From NCBI GenBank assembly GCA_028876725.1, contig JAGWRB010000116.1:1-43439 (forward strand): 43,439 bases of DNA. The letters run 5' to 3'. Below, one piece after another: positions 9,135 through 18,469 of the stretch (the first letter of the stretch is position 1; each line of letters begins with the position of its first letter). The position numbers were made by a program, and so were the translations under genes. This stretch comes from Gemmatimonadota bacterium (GTDB lineage: Bacteria; Gemmatimonadota; Gemmatimonadetes; Gemmatimonadales; Gemmatimonadaceae). The notes beneath the pieces were generated by a model. It saw only the letters and a program-made list of their open reading frames with translations. It ran no database searches and was not told the DNA's origin.

Positions 9135-11131
9135 CTCTTCAATTCGGGCAGGTCGCGGTACAGCGCGAGCGCTTCGGGATTCGCCAGCGCATCGGTGTTC
9201 TTCACGGGGCGGCCGTGGATCACATTGCGCACCGCCAGTTCACTGATCTTGCCGCTGATCGTGCGCGGGATGTCGCGCACCTGCACAATCGTCTTCGGCA
9301 CGTGATGGGGGCTCGCGTTCTGGCGCACGCGGGTCCGGATGCGGTCGCGCAGCGCATCGTCGAGCACGAGGCCCTCGCGCAGCTTCACGAACAGGACCAC
9401 CCGCACGTCGGCGCCGAACTCCGTACGCACGTCCTGCCCCACGACGACGCTCTCCACGACTTCGTCGAGCTGCTCCACCTGCCGGTAGATCTCGGCCGTG
9501 CCGATGCGCACGCCCTGCGGATTGAGAGTGGCGTCGCTGCGGCCGTAGATCACGAGCCCGTCGTGCTCGGTGCGCGCCGCCCAGTCGCCGTGGCGCCAGA
9601 CGTTGGGGAAGACGTCGAAATATGCCTCGCGATACTTGGCGCCATCGGGGTCGTTCCAGAAGCGCACCGGCATGCTCGGAAAGGGCGCCGTGCAGACGAG
9701 CTCGCCCGGCTGCCCCACGGGCGCCGGCGTGCCGTCGTCGCCGAAGACGTCCACCGCCATGCCCAGCCCGCGGCACTGCAGCTCGCCGCGGTGCACGGGA
9801 AGCATCGGATTGCCGAGCGCGAAGCATGACACGATGTCCGTGCCGCCGCTGATGCTGCTCAGCTGCACGCCGGGCTTCACGTCGCGGTATACGTAATCGT
9901 AGCTGTGCTCGGCGAGGGGGCTGCCGGTGGAGAGAATGCAGCGGAGGGCCGAGAGATCGTGGGTTTCTCGCGGGCGGCGCCCCTCCTTCTCCGTGAGCGC
10001 GAGGAACTTGGCGCTGGTGCCGAAGATGGTGAGCCGCTCCCGCTGGGCGAGGTCCCACATGATGGGGCGGCCCTTGAGGATCGCGGCCCCGTCGTACAGC
10101 ACGACCGTGGCGCCGAGGGCGAGCGCGCTGACGAGCCAGTTCCACATCATCCACCCGCAGGTGGTGAAATAGAATACGCGGTCATCGCGGCCGATGTCCG
10201 TGTGCAGCGCGTGCTCCTTCAGGTGCTGGAGCAGCGTCCCCCCCGCTCCATGCACCATGCATTTGGGCAGCCCCGTGGTGCCCGAGGAGTACATGACGTA
10301 GAGCGGATGGTCGAAGGGGAGCCGGGCGAATGCGAGCGCGGGCGCCGGGGCGTCGGCGCGCACGTACGCGCCCCACGGCGCGCCGCCGGGCAGGCCGGCC
10401 ACATCGGGCGTCGCGTCACCGAACGGCACGATCACGACGCGGGCGAGGTCCGGCAGCCGAGCCGCAATCTCGCGCACGCGGGGCATGCAGTCTATGAGCT
10501 TTCCGGCATATTTGTACGCGGCGGTGGCGACGAGCACCCGCGGGGCGATCTGCCCGAACCGGTCGAGCACGCCGTTCACGCCGAAATCGGGCGAGCACGA
10601 CGACCACAGGGCGCCGATGCTCGCGGCGGCGAGCATCATGATCACCGTCTCCGGGACGTTGGGCATGAATCCGGCGACGCGGTCGCCGGCCTGCACGCCG
10701 TCGCGCCGCAGGGCGGCCGCCGCGCGCGCCACGGCATCGTACAGCTCCGCGTAGGTATACGCCGAGCGGCGGCCGTCTTCCCCCCAGCTCACCAGGGCTT
10801 CGCGGTCGTCGCGGTGGCGGAGCAGGTTCTCGGCGAAGTTCAGCCGCGCCCCGGAGAACCAGGTGGGACCGAGCGCCGGATCCGGCGGCGCGACGCGGTC
10901 GCGACCGACGAGAACCGTGTCCCACCACCCGCCGTCGTCACGCTCGTCGGCGACCACGCCGCAGAACCGCCACACGGCCGCCCAGAATTCCTCGCGCCGG
11001 TCCACCGACCACCGGTAGAGCGACGGATAGTCGTGGACCGGTGCGCCTTCTGAACGAACGAAGTCGATGAACCGCGTGAGGTTGGCGCGGGACACGGCGG
11101 CCGGAGATGGGGACCAGATGGGTGGATGCAA
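9131..11131 (-). CDS. Acetoacetyl-CoA synthetase (acetoacetate-CoA ligase)
   Basis: 666 aa AMP-binding enzyme; MYSSGTTGLPKCMVHGAGGTLLQHLKEH, TTCGWMMWNWLVSAL, C-terminal SGKISELAVRNVIHGRPVKNTDAL; predicted TTG start. Confidence 0.92.
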   Translation of the reverse strand: MHPPIWSPSPAAVSRANLTRFIDFVRSEGAPVHDYPSLYRWSVDRREEFWAAVWRFCGVVADERDDGGWWDTVLVGRDRVAPPDPALGPTWFSGARLNFAENLLRHRDDREALVSWGEDGRRSAYTYAELYDAVARAAAALRRDGVQAGDRVAGFMPNVPETVIMMLAAASIGALWSSCSPDFGVNGVLDRFGQIAPRVLVATAAYKYAGKLIDCMPRVREIAARLPDLARVVIVPFGDATPDVAGLPGGAPWGAYVRADAPAPALAFARLPFDHPLYVMYSSGTTGLPKCMVHGAGGTLLQHLKEHALHTDIGRDDRVFYFTTCGWMMWNWLVSALALGATVVLYDGAAILKGRPIMWDLAQRERLTIFGTSAKFLALTEKEGRRPRETHDLSALRCILSTGSPLAEHSYDYVYRDVKPGVQLSSISGGTDIVSCFALGNPMLPVHRGELQCRGLGMAVDVFGDDGTPAPVGQPGELVCTAPFPSMPVRFWNDPDGAKYREAYFDVFPNVWRHGDWAARTEHDGLVIYGRSDATLNPQGVRIGTAEIYRQVEQLDEVVESVVVGQDVRTEFGADVRVVLFVKLREGLVLDDALRDRIRTRVRQNASPHHVPKTIVQVRDIPRTISGKISELAVRNVIHGRPVKNTDALANPEALALYRDLPELKS

Positions 11132-11132
11132 A

Positions 11133-11180
11133 GTGACGCGGTGAGGCGGTGAGGCGGTGAGGCGGTGAGGCGGTGAGGCG
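11133..11180. repeat. 8-bp tandem repeat: five exact GTGAGGCG copies plus one degenerate GTGACGCG copy
   Basis: Read directly: exact units at 11141-11180, degenerate unit at 11133-11140. Confidence 0.95.
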
Positions 11181-11224
11181 GACGGAAATTAGGAAAGGCG
11201 GCGGCGTTGCAACGAGGAAGGAGC

Positions 11225-11256
11225 GGAGGGTAGGAGAGTATCCTCTCCTACCCTCC
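11225..11256 (-). terminator. Perfect 14-bp inverted repeat with 4-nt loop, downstream of the M28 peptidase gene
   Basis: GGAGGGTAGGAGAG-TATC-CTCTCCTACCCTCC; intergenic, no T-tract. Confidence 0.5.
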
Positions 11257-11295
11257 TCGTCACCTACCGACTCGCGCTCCCCCTCGCTGGCTCGC

Positions 11296-13017
11296 TCATT
11301 TCAGTCGAGGCTTGGTGACGCGCGGTGCCTTCTCGCAGCTCGGCCACACGGGCGCTCCGCGGCCGAACCGGCCGAAGCCGCGCCCCGCCCCGCCGCCGCG
11401 CGCGGCGTTGAGCAGCGAATCCTGGTGCGCCATCGCCACGAGATCAACACGCTCACGCGTGATCTGCGTGGGATCCTGCGCCGCCAGATACGCGAGCATG
11501 GCCGTCAGCGTCGCGTTGGCGTGGAGATCGGCGAACACGATCTTGTCGTACGTGTCGCGGTCGGTGTGCCAGGTGTAGTTCCCATAGTCCCAGCCCAGCG
11601 CGCCGAGGCCGGCGATGGGCGCGCCGGCGCAACTGAACGAGAAGTCGTCGCTGCCACCGCCGGCCGGGCCGCCCGGGCTGCCGTTCCACCCGGTCTGGAG
11701 CAGGAACTCCACCGGCACGGTATGCATCCAGCGGTCGATGTGCGCGGCGGCGTCGGGCAGCCCGCCCGCGTTGATGCGCACGATGCGCCCGGTGCCGTTG
11801 TCCTGGTTGAACAGCATCTGCAGGCCTTTCATCACCTCGGGGTGGTCCTCGGTGAACGCCTTGGACCCCACCTCGCCCTCTTCCTCGCCGCTCCAGTGGC
11901 CGGCGATGATCGTGCGGTCGGGGTGCGGCAGCACCTGCTTCAGGATGCGCATGGCCTCGAGCATCGTGATCGTGCCGGTGCCGTTGTCGGTGGCGCCCGA
12001 CGAGCCGTCCCACGAGTCGAAGTGCGACGACAGCACGATATACTCGTCGGGGTGCGTGGTGCCCGGAATCGTCGCCACGACGTTGAACACCGGCTGCTCG
12101 CCGAGCAGCTTGCCGTCGAGGTTCAGGCGGAGCTTGGGGTGCTGATCGTTCTCGGTGAGGCGGAACACCAGTCCGTAATCCTCGCAGGACAGCGTGATCG
12201 CCGGCGTCTTCGTATTATAAGTCTCGAATATCTCGCGGGTGCCCCACCCGTTCTTGGGGCGCGAAGTGACGATGCCGCCGGCGCCGCCGGCTTCCAGGCG
12301 GACGCCAAGCTCGCCGCCGCCGAGCGCCAGACTGTACCCGGTGCCGCGCACGTTGCGTCCGCCCCACTCGCGGGCCAGCGCCTGCCGCACGCTGTCCATG
12401 CGCGCCGCGACCTCGGGCGCCGCGTTCTCGGCCCAGTCGTCGGTGGGACGGCAGGTGGCCGGCGGCGCGTTCACGAGCACGAGCTTGCCCTTGGCCTGCG
12501 GCAGCCAGCGCACGAATTCGGTGCTGTCGTTGAAGTGCGGGAGGATGATCGTTTCGAATACGACGTCCTTGCCGCCGGTGCCGGGGCTGTAGCCCACCAT
12601 CGTGCCTTCGAGCGTGCGCACGCGCGGCGCGATGAGATCGATGTGCGACGGGCCGCGAATCCATCCGCGCCACGTGCCGTACCGCTCCTCCTTGGCGCTG
12701 ATGCCCCACGACTGATACGTGCGGACGAGCCAGTCCTGGGCGCGCTTCAGATCGGGGGTGCCCATGAGCCGCGGACCGAGCGAATCGAACAGCACCTGCG
12801 ACAGCTGCTCGGTGTGCGAGCTGTCCATCCCGAGCGCCCAGATGCGCTTGATGATCGGATCGCTGGTGGGGAACGTGGGCGCCGAAGGCGCGAACACCGC
12901 CGAATTCTCGGGCGTGGCGCCGCCGCCGCCGAACCCGCCGCGGCCGCCGCGCTGGGCGAGCGCGAACGAGGGCACTGTGAGCAGCGCAGCCGCGGCTGCG
13001 AACCATCTGCGAGACAT
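11296..13017 (-). CDS. M28 family metallopeptidase, secreted
   Basis: Signal peptide MSRRWFAAAAALLTVPSFALAQ; LSSHFDSWDGSSGATDNGTG, HWSGEEEGEVGS; RBS AGGAGG upstream of the ATG at 13017. Confidence 0.92.
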   Translation of the reverse strand: MSRRWFAAAAALLTVPSFALAQRGGRGGFGGGGATPENSAVFAPSAPTFPTSDPIIKRIWALGMDSSHTEQLSQVLFDSLGPRLMGTPDLKRAQDWLVRTYQSWGISAKEERYGTWRGWIRGPSHIDLIAPRVRTLEGTMVGYSPGTGGKDVVFETIILPHFNDSTEFVRWLPQAKGKLVLVNAPPATCRPTDDWAENAAPEVAARMDSVRQALAREWGGRNVRGTGYSLALGGGELGVRLEAGGAGGIVTSRPKNGWGTREIFETYNTKTPAITLSCEDYGLVFRLTENDQHPKLRLNLDGKLLGEQPVFNVVATIPGTTHPDEYIVLSSHFDSWDGSSGATDNGTGTITMLEAMRILKQVLPHPDRTIIAGHWSGEEEGEVGSKAFTEDHPEVMKGLQMLFNQDNGTGRIVRINAGGLPDAAAHIDRWMHTVPVEFLLQTGWNGSPGGPAGGGSDDFSFSCAGAPIAGLGALGWDYGNYTWHTDRDTYDKIVFADLHANATLTAMLAYLAAQDPTQITRERVDLVAMAHQDSLLNAARGGGAGRGFGRFGRGAPVWPSCEKAPRVTKPRLK

Positions 13018-13057
13018 GCATTCCTCCTGGGGAGGCCAGAGTCGAGTGCAATGAAAA

Positions 13058-13083
13058 CGGCCGCGGCGAACATGCCGCGGCCG
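13058..13083 (-). terminator. Rho-independent terminator downstream of the FKBP gene
   Basis: 10-bp stem CGGCCGCGGC/GCCGCGGCCG, 6-nt loop; minus strand continues TTTTCATT. Confidence 0.85.
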
Positions 13084-13141
13084 CACGCACTCGGTCAACC
13101 CCGGGGGCGCGAATTCCGCGCCGGCCCGGGCGTCGCCAGGG

Positions 13142-13600
13142 TCAGATGCTGTCGATGCTCAGCAGGGTGACCGTGAAGACCAACGTGGCCTGGCGCGGGA
13201 TCGTGGGTGGGCTGCCGGCGGCGCCGTACCCGAGCGCCGAGGGCACGACGAGCTGGCGCTTGCCGTGCACGCGCATCCCGATGAGTCCCTCGCGGAACCC
13301 CTTGACCGTGGTCGCCGTGGCCATCTGCGTGCCCGGCGACGAATCGAAGAGCGTGCCGTCGGTGAGATAGCCCGAGTATGACACGGTCACGGTGGTGTCG
13401 CGGCTGAGCACGGGGCCGGTGCCCACGATGAGATCGCGGTAATACAGCCCGTCGGGCGTCTTGGTCATCGCGGCGAGGTTCACGCCGAGCGACGACGCGA
13501 AGGTCTCATTCGCGGGATCGCTTGGCGGGCCGAGGCCGGCGATCTCACCGGTGCAGCCAATGACGGACAGGACGGCAGCGAACAGCAGAAGACGTTTCAT
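13142..13600 (-). CDS. FKBP-type peptidyl-prolyl cis-trans isomerase, putative lipoprotein
   Basis: VTVSYSGYLTDGTLFDSSPGT, LIGMRVHGKRQLVVPSALGYGAAGSPPTIPRQATLVFTVTLL; lipobox-like SVIGC. Confidence 0.92.
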   Translation of the reverse strand: MKRLLLFAAVLSVIGCTGEIAGLGPPSDPANETFASSLGVNLAAMTKTPDGLYYRDLIVGTGPVLSRDTTVTVSYSGYLTDGTLFDSSPGTQMATATTVKGFREGLIGMRVHGKRQLVVPSALGYGAAGSPPTIPRQATLVFTVTLLSIDSI

Positions 13601-13667
13601 CAGGTCAACCGAAAGTCGTGAAGGAACGGCCCACGCGGGGAAAAATCGCCGATCGGCGCGCGGCGCG

Positions 13668-16016
13668 CTACCGGGTGCGAATGAGCGTGAGCTTCACGCC
13701 GCTCGGCAGGGGGCCGCCGGTTGACGTGGTGACGGCCATCAGCGCCTGCGCGCCGTTGGCGACCGCGAAGTGGAGGTACCCCACGCCGTCGGTCTTGAGC
13801 GTGAGCGTCACGGGCGTGGCGTTGGTCATGGTGTGAATGATCGGCGCGCTGTACGAGCCGTGCGTGAGCGAGAAGATCTGGCGCCAGTTCCAGCTCGGCT
13901 GCGTGTAGTGCGGATCGATGCCGGGCACCGCGCCGTCGGCGTACACGGACGTCGCCCAGTCGCGGAACCAGGGCGTGGGATCGGTGCCCATGACCTGCTG
14001 GAGGTTCGTGAGCCCCGACGTCTGGCTGTTGACCAGCCGGTACCAGAAGTTGCCGTCGGTGGGACCGAGCTGGTCGGCCGTGTAGCGCAGGAACGACCAC
14101 ACCGCGCCGCGGGTGGCCAGATCGTCGTCGCCGAGCGATTCGCCCAGCGGGCCGTGGGTTTCGGTGCCCGGGAGGTAGGTCTGATAGCGGCCCTGATTGC
14201 CCCACATGTAGAGGCCAAACGCGTTCCAGACGACGGCGTTGGAGAGCGCCGTGGTGCCGAGGTTCTGGCGCGGCGTGAGCCCCGCGGCATGGTAGAAGAT
14301 CAGTTCCTCGGCGATGTGGCTGAGGCCTTCGTTGAGCCAGGTTTCCTCGTCCACGACGGGGCTGTTGATGATGTACATCCGCCGCGAGGCATTGATGAGG
14401 TGCTGATATTCGTGACCGATGGTGCCCACGACGATGTTGGCGACGTTCTGCTTGGTCTTCGTGAACGTGTTGCCGCCGTTGATCGTGCCGTTCGGATCGG
14501 GGACCACGAGATAGAACAGCTCGGCCTGGTTGCTGCCCGGACAGTTGCCCTGCGAGCTGACGGCCGGGAGCAAGTCGCGCGAATAGTAGAAGCCGAGCAC
14601 GATCCCCTGGCTCGGATCGGTGGTGAGCTGGTTCACCGCCTTGGTGAAGAAGATCACCACGCGGTGGTTGTGGTCGATGTCCGAGGGCGCGCCGAAGGCG
14701 TTCGTGTCCACGGGCGAGACGAGCGTGTCCATCGCCGCCGCGAACGAGGCATATTCGGAATCCGTAAAGCCGCCCGCCGGATTGGTCGTGTCGGCCACCA
14801 CGATGGCGGTGTTGCTGATGGCGCTGACGCGCGCCGTGGTCATCGTGGGGTTGGTGCAGTACGCGTTGGCGTTGGTGTTGAGCTGGACGAGGTCGCCCAC
14901 CTGCGCCGTGGCCGGGATCTGCTGAGCGAGGGGCGCGGTAGACAGCGCGGGCGCGGTCTGCGCGGACGGCTGTGAAGCGCCGCTCCCCACGGCGCGGTCG
15001 AACGACGCCGAGCCCTGGCGCTGCATGCGCGCGTACCAGGCGCGGGCGCCCGCGACGTACTTGGGCATCTCGCGCCGCTCGGTCTGGCGCAGCTTGTATT
15101 CGAACGCGTAGTCCGGGTGCACCGACCCGTCGAGCATCGGGTTCGGCGCCGGCGGCATGAGGTTGAACGCCGCGATGTTCGCGCCCGAGCCGACGGTGGC
15201 GAGTCCGGTACCGTTCACCTCGATGTCGGTGCTGTTCCCCTGCACATCGGAACTGAAGTACGTGACGAGCGTGAACTCCGAACCGGCCGCCGTCGACTTC
15301 ACGCAGAACGCCGGCGAAGGCAGGGTGGTGAGGACTTGCGCGGCGTTGAGCGTGACGGGGGTGCCGGCGCTCACGAGCACACTGTCGGCGCGGGCCGTGC
15401 CCGAGCTGGCCACCAGGTATGTGCTCCCGGAAGCCGTCACGAGATGCACGGCGCCGTTGGCGTCGACGGTGGCCACGCTCGGATTGCGCGAGGTCCAGTT
15501 CACCTGCCCCGACAGCACGTTCCCGAACTGGTCGGCGGGAGTTGCTGAAACATGCGCCGTGTCGATGCCGCAACCCAACGTGAGACTGTGTGTGTTGGCC
15601 GTGACCTGCGCCAACGGACCCGCCGTACCGGTAATCGTGAACGTCACGTTCGTCGTGACGCCGCTCACGGATGCCGTGACGACGTTCGTGCCCGCCGTGG
15701 TGCCGATGCTGAACGCGGTGCGCGCCGTTCCGCCGGAGTTGGTGCTGGACGTGGAGGGCGCCGCCGCGCCGTTCCCCGAGGTGACCGACCAGGTCACGAG
15801 AACGTTGGGCACCGGACGCGACTGCGCGTCGGTCACCGTGACGGCGAGCGAGTCCTGGGCCAGCGTGGCCACCTGGCCCGTCTGCCCATCGCCCCCGGCC
15901 TTCGCGAGGAAGGCTGGCGGGCCGGCACGTTCGGGACCGGTGGCGCCGCCACAGGCGGCAAGATACGTGAGCACGGCGGCGAGAGGTGCACGCCGAGCCA
16001 GAGTACGCAGCTGCAT
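13668..16016 (-). CDS. Lipoprotein with bacterial Ig-like domains and M30 (hyicolysin)-like zinc metallopeptidase domain
   Basis: Lipobox LAAC; Big-like repeats (DSLAVTVTDAQSRPVPNVLVTWSVTSG; VNWTSRNPSVATVDANG); HEYQHLIN followed by DEETWLNEGLSHIAEEL. Confidence 0.75.
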   Translation of the reverse strand: MQLRTLARRAPLAAVLTYLAACGGATGPERAGPPAFLAKAGGDGQTGQVATLAQDSLAVTVTDAQSRPVPNVLVTWSVTSGNGAAAPSTSSTNSGGTARTAFSIGTTAGTNVVTASVSGVTTNVTFTITGTAGPLAQVTANTHSLTLGCGIDTAHVSATPADQFGNVLSGQVNWTSRNPSVATVDANGAVHLVTASGSTYLVASSGTARADSVLVSAGTPVTLNAAQVLTTLPSPAFCVKSTAAGSEFTLVTYFSSDVQGNSTDIEVNGTGLATVGSGANIAAFNLMPPAPNPMLDGSVHPDYAFEYKLRQTERREMPKYVAGARAWYARMQRQGSASFDRAVGSGASQPSAQTAPALSTAPLAQQIPATAQVGDLVQLNTNANAYCTNPTMTTARVSAISNTAIVVADTTNPAGGFTDSEYASFAAAMDTLVSPVDTNAFGAPSDIDHNHRVVIFFTKAVNQLTTDPSQGIVLGFYYSRDLLPAVSSQGNCPGSNQAELFYLVVPDPNGTINGGNTFTKTKQNVANIVVGTIGHEYQHLINASRRMYIINSPVVDEETWLNEGLSHIAEELIFYHAAGLTPRQNLGTTALSNAVVWNAFGLYMWGNQGRYQTYLPGTETHGPLGESLGDDDLATRGAVWSFLRYTADQLGPTDGNFWYRLVNSQTSGLTNLQQVMGTDPTPWFRDWATSVYADGAVPGIDPHYTQPSWNWRQIFSLTHGSYSAPIIHTMTNATPVTLTLKTDGVGYLHFAVANGAQALMAVTTSTGGPLPSGVKLTLIRTR

Positions 16017-16118
16017 CGAGGGGCTCGAGAAGAGGTCGGTTAGGCCTTCAGTCCGAATGGCGACGGTTGGGGCCCTGAAATGTTACCCCAACTGCAGGCG
16101 CCGTTCCATGGCCCAGGC

Positions 16119-17309
16119 TCAGTTCCGCACAGGTTGGCGGGCACATTCCGCCAGAATGGCGGCCCCGCAGAAGATTGCCGCTTCGGCGGGGGCGAATCGC
16201 GGGGAATGCGCCGCGGTGGGCTCTCCGCCAGGCTCGCGAGCGCCGATGCGCAGGAAACAGCCGTCCATACGCTCCAGATAGAAGGAAAAGTCCTCGCCGC
16301 CCAGATTGAGGAAACCCAGGGGGACCACACCCGCCTCGCCGAGCACCGCGATGGCCGCTGCGCGGGCGATTGCCGCCCCCGAGGCCGGATTCACCAGCGG
16401 AGGCGTGCCCAGTTCGATGTCGACGCTCGCGCTCAGACGGTGCGCAACGGCCACCGACTCGGCGAGTCGCCGCACCTCGTCGAGCATGAAGCGGCGCGAT
16501 GCCGGCTCCACGGCGCGCACCGTGCCGCGCAGCACAGCGCGATCCGGGATGACGTTTGGCGCTGAGCCGGCCTGGATCACGCCAACGGTGACCACCCCCG
16601 GTGTGGCCGGATTCAGGCGCCGCGCGACAATGGTCTGGAGCGCGGTGACGAGGGCCGCCGCGCCGACGATGGGATCGGCGGCCTCGTGCGGGCGCGCGGC
16701 GTGCGCCCCCTGTCCCTTCAGCTCGATGGAGAACGTGTCGGCCGACGCCGCGAGGGGCCCCGCGTCGGCGACCGCCTGCCCCACTTCGAACCGGCGATCC
16801 ACATGACCGCCGAAGATGCGCGCCACGCCGTCGAGCGCCCCGCTCTCGAGCATCGCGCGCGCGCCCTTCCCCACTTCCTCGGCGGGCTGCAGCACCACCA
16901 GGACGTCGCCCGGCGGAGGGTCGGCGGCGAGCAGCTGCGCCGCGCCCACGGCCCACGTGGCGTGCACGTCATGCCCGCAGGCGTGCATCACGCCGTCGGT
17001 GCGCGAGGCGAACGGCAGCCCGGTGTCCTCGTGAATGGGGAGCGCGTCGATGTCGCCGCGAATGGCGACGACGGGCGCGCCGGCGTCGCGCCCGCGGACG
17101 CGGGCGACGAGCCCGGTTTCGCCCACGCGGCGCACCTCGACGCCGGAAATCGCCGCCAGCGCCGCGGCAAGACGCCGCGATGTTTCGTGTTCGTGAAAGG
17201 CCAGCTCGGGATGCGCGTGCAACTCGCGCCGGAGCGCGACCAGCGCGTCGATCTGCGCGGCGGTGAACCGCGCGGCCACGTGCGTCGGCAGGCCGGGCAC
17301 GGCCGTCAC
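16119..17309 (-). CDS. M20 family amidohydrolase / N-acyl amino acid hydrolase
   Basis: LRRELHAHPELAFHEHET, HACGHDVHATWAVGAAQLL, QPAEEVGKGARAMLE; GTG start overlapping the upstream stop. Confidence 0.9.
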   Translation of the reverse strand: MTAVPGLPTHVAARFTAAQIDALVALRRELHAHPELAFHEHETSRRLAAALAAISGVEVRRVGETGLVARVRGRDAGAPVVAIRGDIDALPIHEDTGLPFASRTDGVMHACGHDVHATWAVGAAQLLAADPPPGDVLVVLQPAEEVGKGARAMLESGALDGVARIFGGHVDRRFEVGQAVADAGPLAASADTFSIELKGQGAHAARPHEAADPIVGAAALVTALQTIVARRLNPATPGVVTVGVIQAGSAPNVIPDRAVLRGTVRAVEPASRRFMLDEVRRLAESVAVAHRLSASVDIELGTPPLVNPASGAAIARAAAIAVLGEAGVVPLGFLNLGGEDFSFYLERMDGCFLRIGAREPGGEPTAAHSPRFAPAEAAIFCGAAILAECARQPVRN

Positions 17310-18430
17310 GCGCGCCACTCCTCGCGGCGCACCGTGAGATCGTCCACGCGGCCGACGTCCACCGAAACGCCGAAGCCCGGCGCGTGGAGCGGCACGTGCA
17401 CCATGCCCTCGTCGTCCATGGTCCATTCGGGATTCACGATGTCGCGCTCCCAGTAGCGCGCGCTGGGCGACACGTCGCCGGGAAGCGAGAAGTTCGGCAG
17501 CGACGCGAGCGCCACGTTGTGCGCGCGCCCCACTCCGCTCTCGAACATCCCGCCGCACCACACGGGGATGCCGTTGGCCTGGCAGAGATCGTGAATGCGC
17601 TTGGACACCGTGAATCCGCCCACGCGTCCGGGCTTGATGTTGATGATGCGCCCGGCGCCCAGCTCGATCATGTCGGCCGCGCGATCGACGCTGGTGATCG
17701 ATTCGTCGAGGCAGATCGGCGTCTCGATCAGCCGCTGCAGCTTGGCGTGCCGCAGCAGGTCTTCGCGGTCGAGCGGCTGCTCGATCATGATCAGATGAAA
17801 CGGATCGAGCTCCTTGAGATGCCCCGCGTCGGTGAGGGCGTACGCCGAATTGGCGTCGGCCATGAGGTGGAGGCCGGGGCCGAGCGCGTCGCGCACGGCG
17901 CCCACGAAGGCGACGTCGGACCCCGGCTCGATCTTCATTTTGATCTTGCGATAGCCCATGGCCACGGCGTTTCTGGCGCGTTCGACGAGCGCGTCGGGGG
18001 TGCGCTGAATGCCGATGGAAATGCCGGTGGGCACGCGGTCGCGGGTGCCGCCGAGCAGGCGTGAGAGGGGCATCCCCTGCTGGCGCGCGGCGACATCCCA
18101 GCATCCCATTTCCACGCCGGCCTTGGCCATGAGGTGGCCGCGGACGTGGTGGTCGAGCGCCGCGAACACGTCGCCGGGATGCGCGAATTCCTGGCCGAGC
18201 ACGCGCGGCGCCAGCCATTCGCGAATGGCGTGCCACGCCGTGTCGATGGTTTCGGGGCTGTAGTTCGGCTGTTCGCCGGCCACGCACTCGCTCCACCCGA
18301 CGACGCCGTCGGCGCTCTGCAGCTCGAGCAGGCAGACGCGGCGCTGGGAAATTGTGCCCGAGGAGATGCGGAACGGTTCCTTGAGCGCCAGATGAATCTC
18401 GCGAAGGGCGAGCCGGGTGATGGTCAGCAC
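17306..18430 (-). CDS. Enolase-superfamily o-succinylbenzoate synthase / N-succinylamino acid racemase-like protein
   Basis: KIKMKIEPG (KxK), LMADANSAY, IMIEQPL, CLDESITS, IINIKPGRVGG, WCGGMFESGVGRAHN: typical of the OSBS/NSAR group; GTG start. Confidence 0.88.
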   Translation of the reverse strand: MLTITRLALREIHLALKEPFRISSGTISQRRVCLLELQSADGVVGWSECVAGEQPNYSPETIDTAWHAIREWLAPRVLGQEFAHPGDVFAALDHHVRGHLMAKAGVEMGCWDVAARQQGMPLSRLLGGTRDRVPTGISIGIQRTPDALVERARNAVAMGYRKIKMKIEPGSDVAFVGAVRDALGPGLHLMADANSAYALTDAGHLKELDPFHLIMIEQPLDREDLLRHAKLQRLIETPICLDESITSVDRAADMIELGAGRIINIKPGRVGGFTVSKRIHDLCQANGIPVWCGGMFESGVGRAHNVALASLPNFSLPGDVSPSARYWERDIVNPEWTMDDEGMVHVPLHAPGFGVSVDVGRVDDLTVRREEWRA

Positions 18431-18436
18431 GGGGGC

Positions 18437-18461
18437 GTGAGTTGGTGAGACGGTGAAAACG
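18437..18461. repeat. Degenerate 8-9 bp tandem repeat GTGAGTTG|GTGAGACG|GTGAAAACG
   Basis: Read directly; same family as the GTGAGGCG repeat at 11133. Confidence 0.7.
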
Positions 18462-18469
18462 TAAGGCGA

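Noticed and set aside
11141-11180. CRISPR or iteron array
   Set aside because: 8-bp units with no spacers; no cas or rep genes
11173-13170. 665-aa plus-strand ORF
   Set aside because: Antisense shadow of the M28 peptidase gene, no domain-like composition
13600-15573. 657-aa minus-strand ORF in another frame
   Set aside because: Overlaps the motif-bearing M30-like frame; low-complexity Arg/His composition
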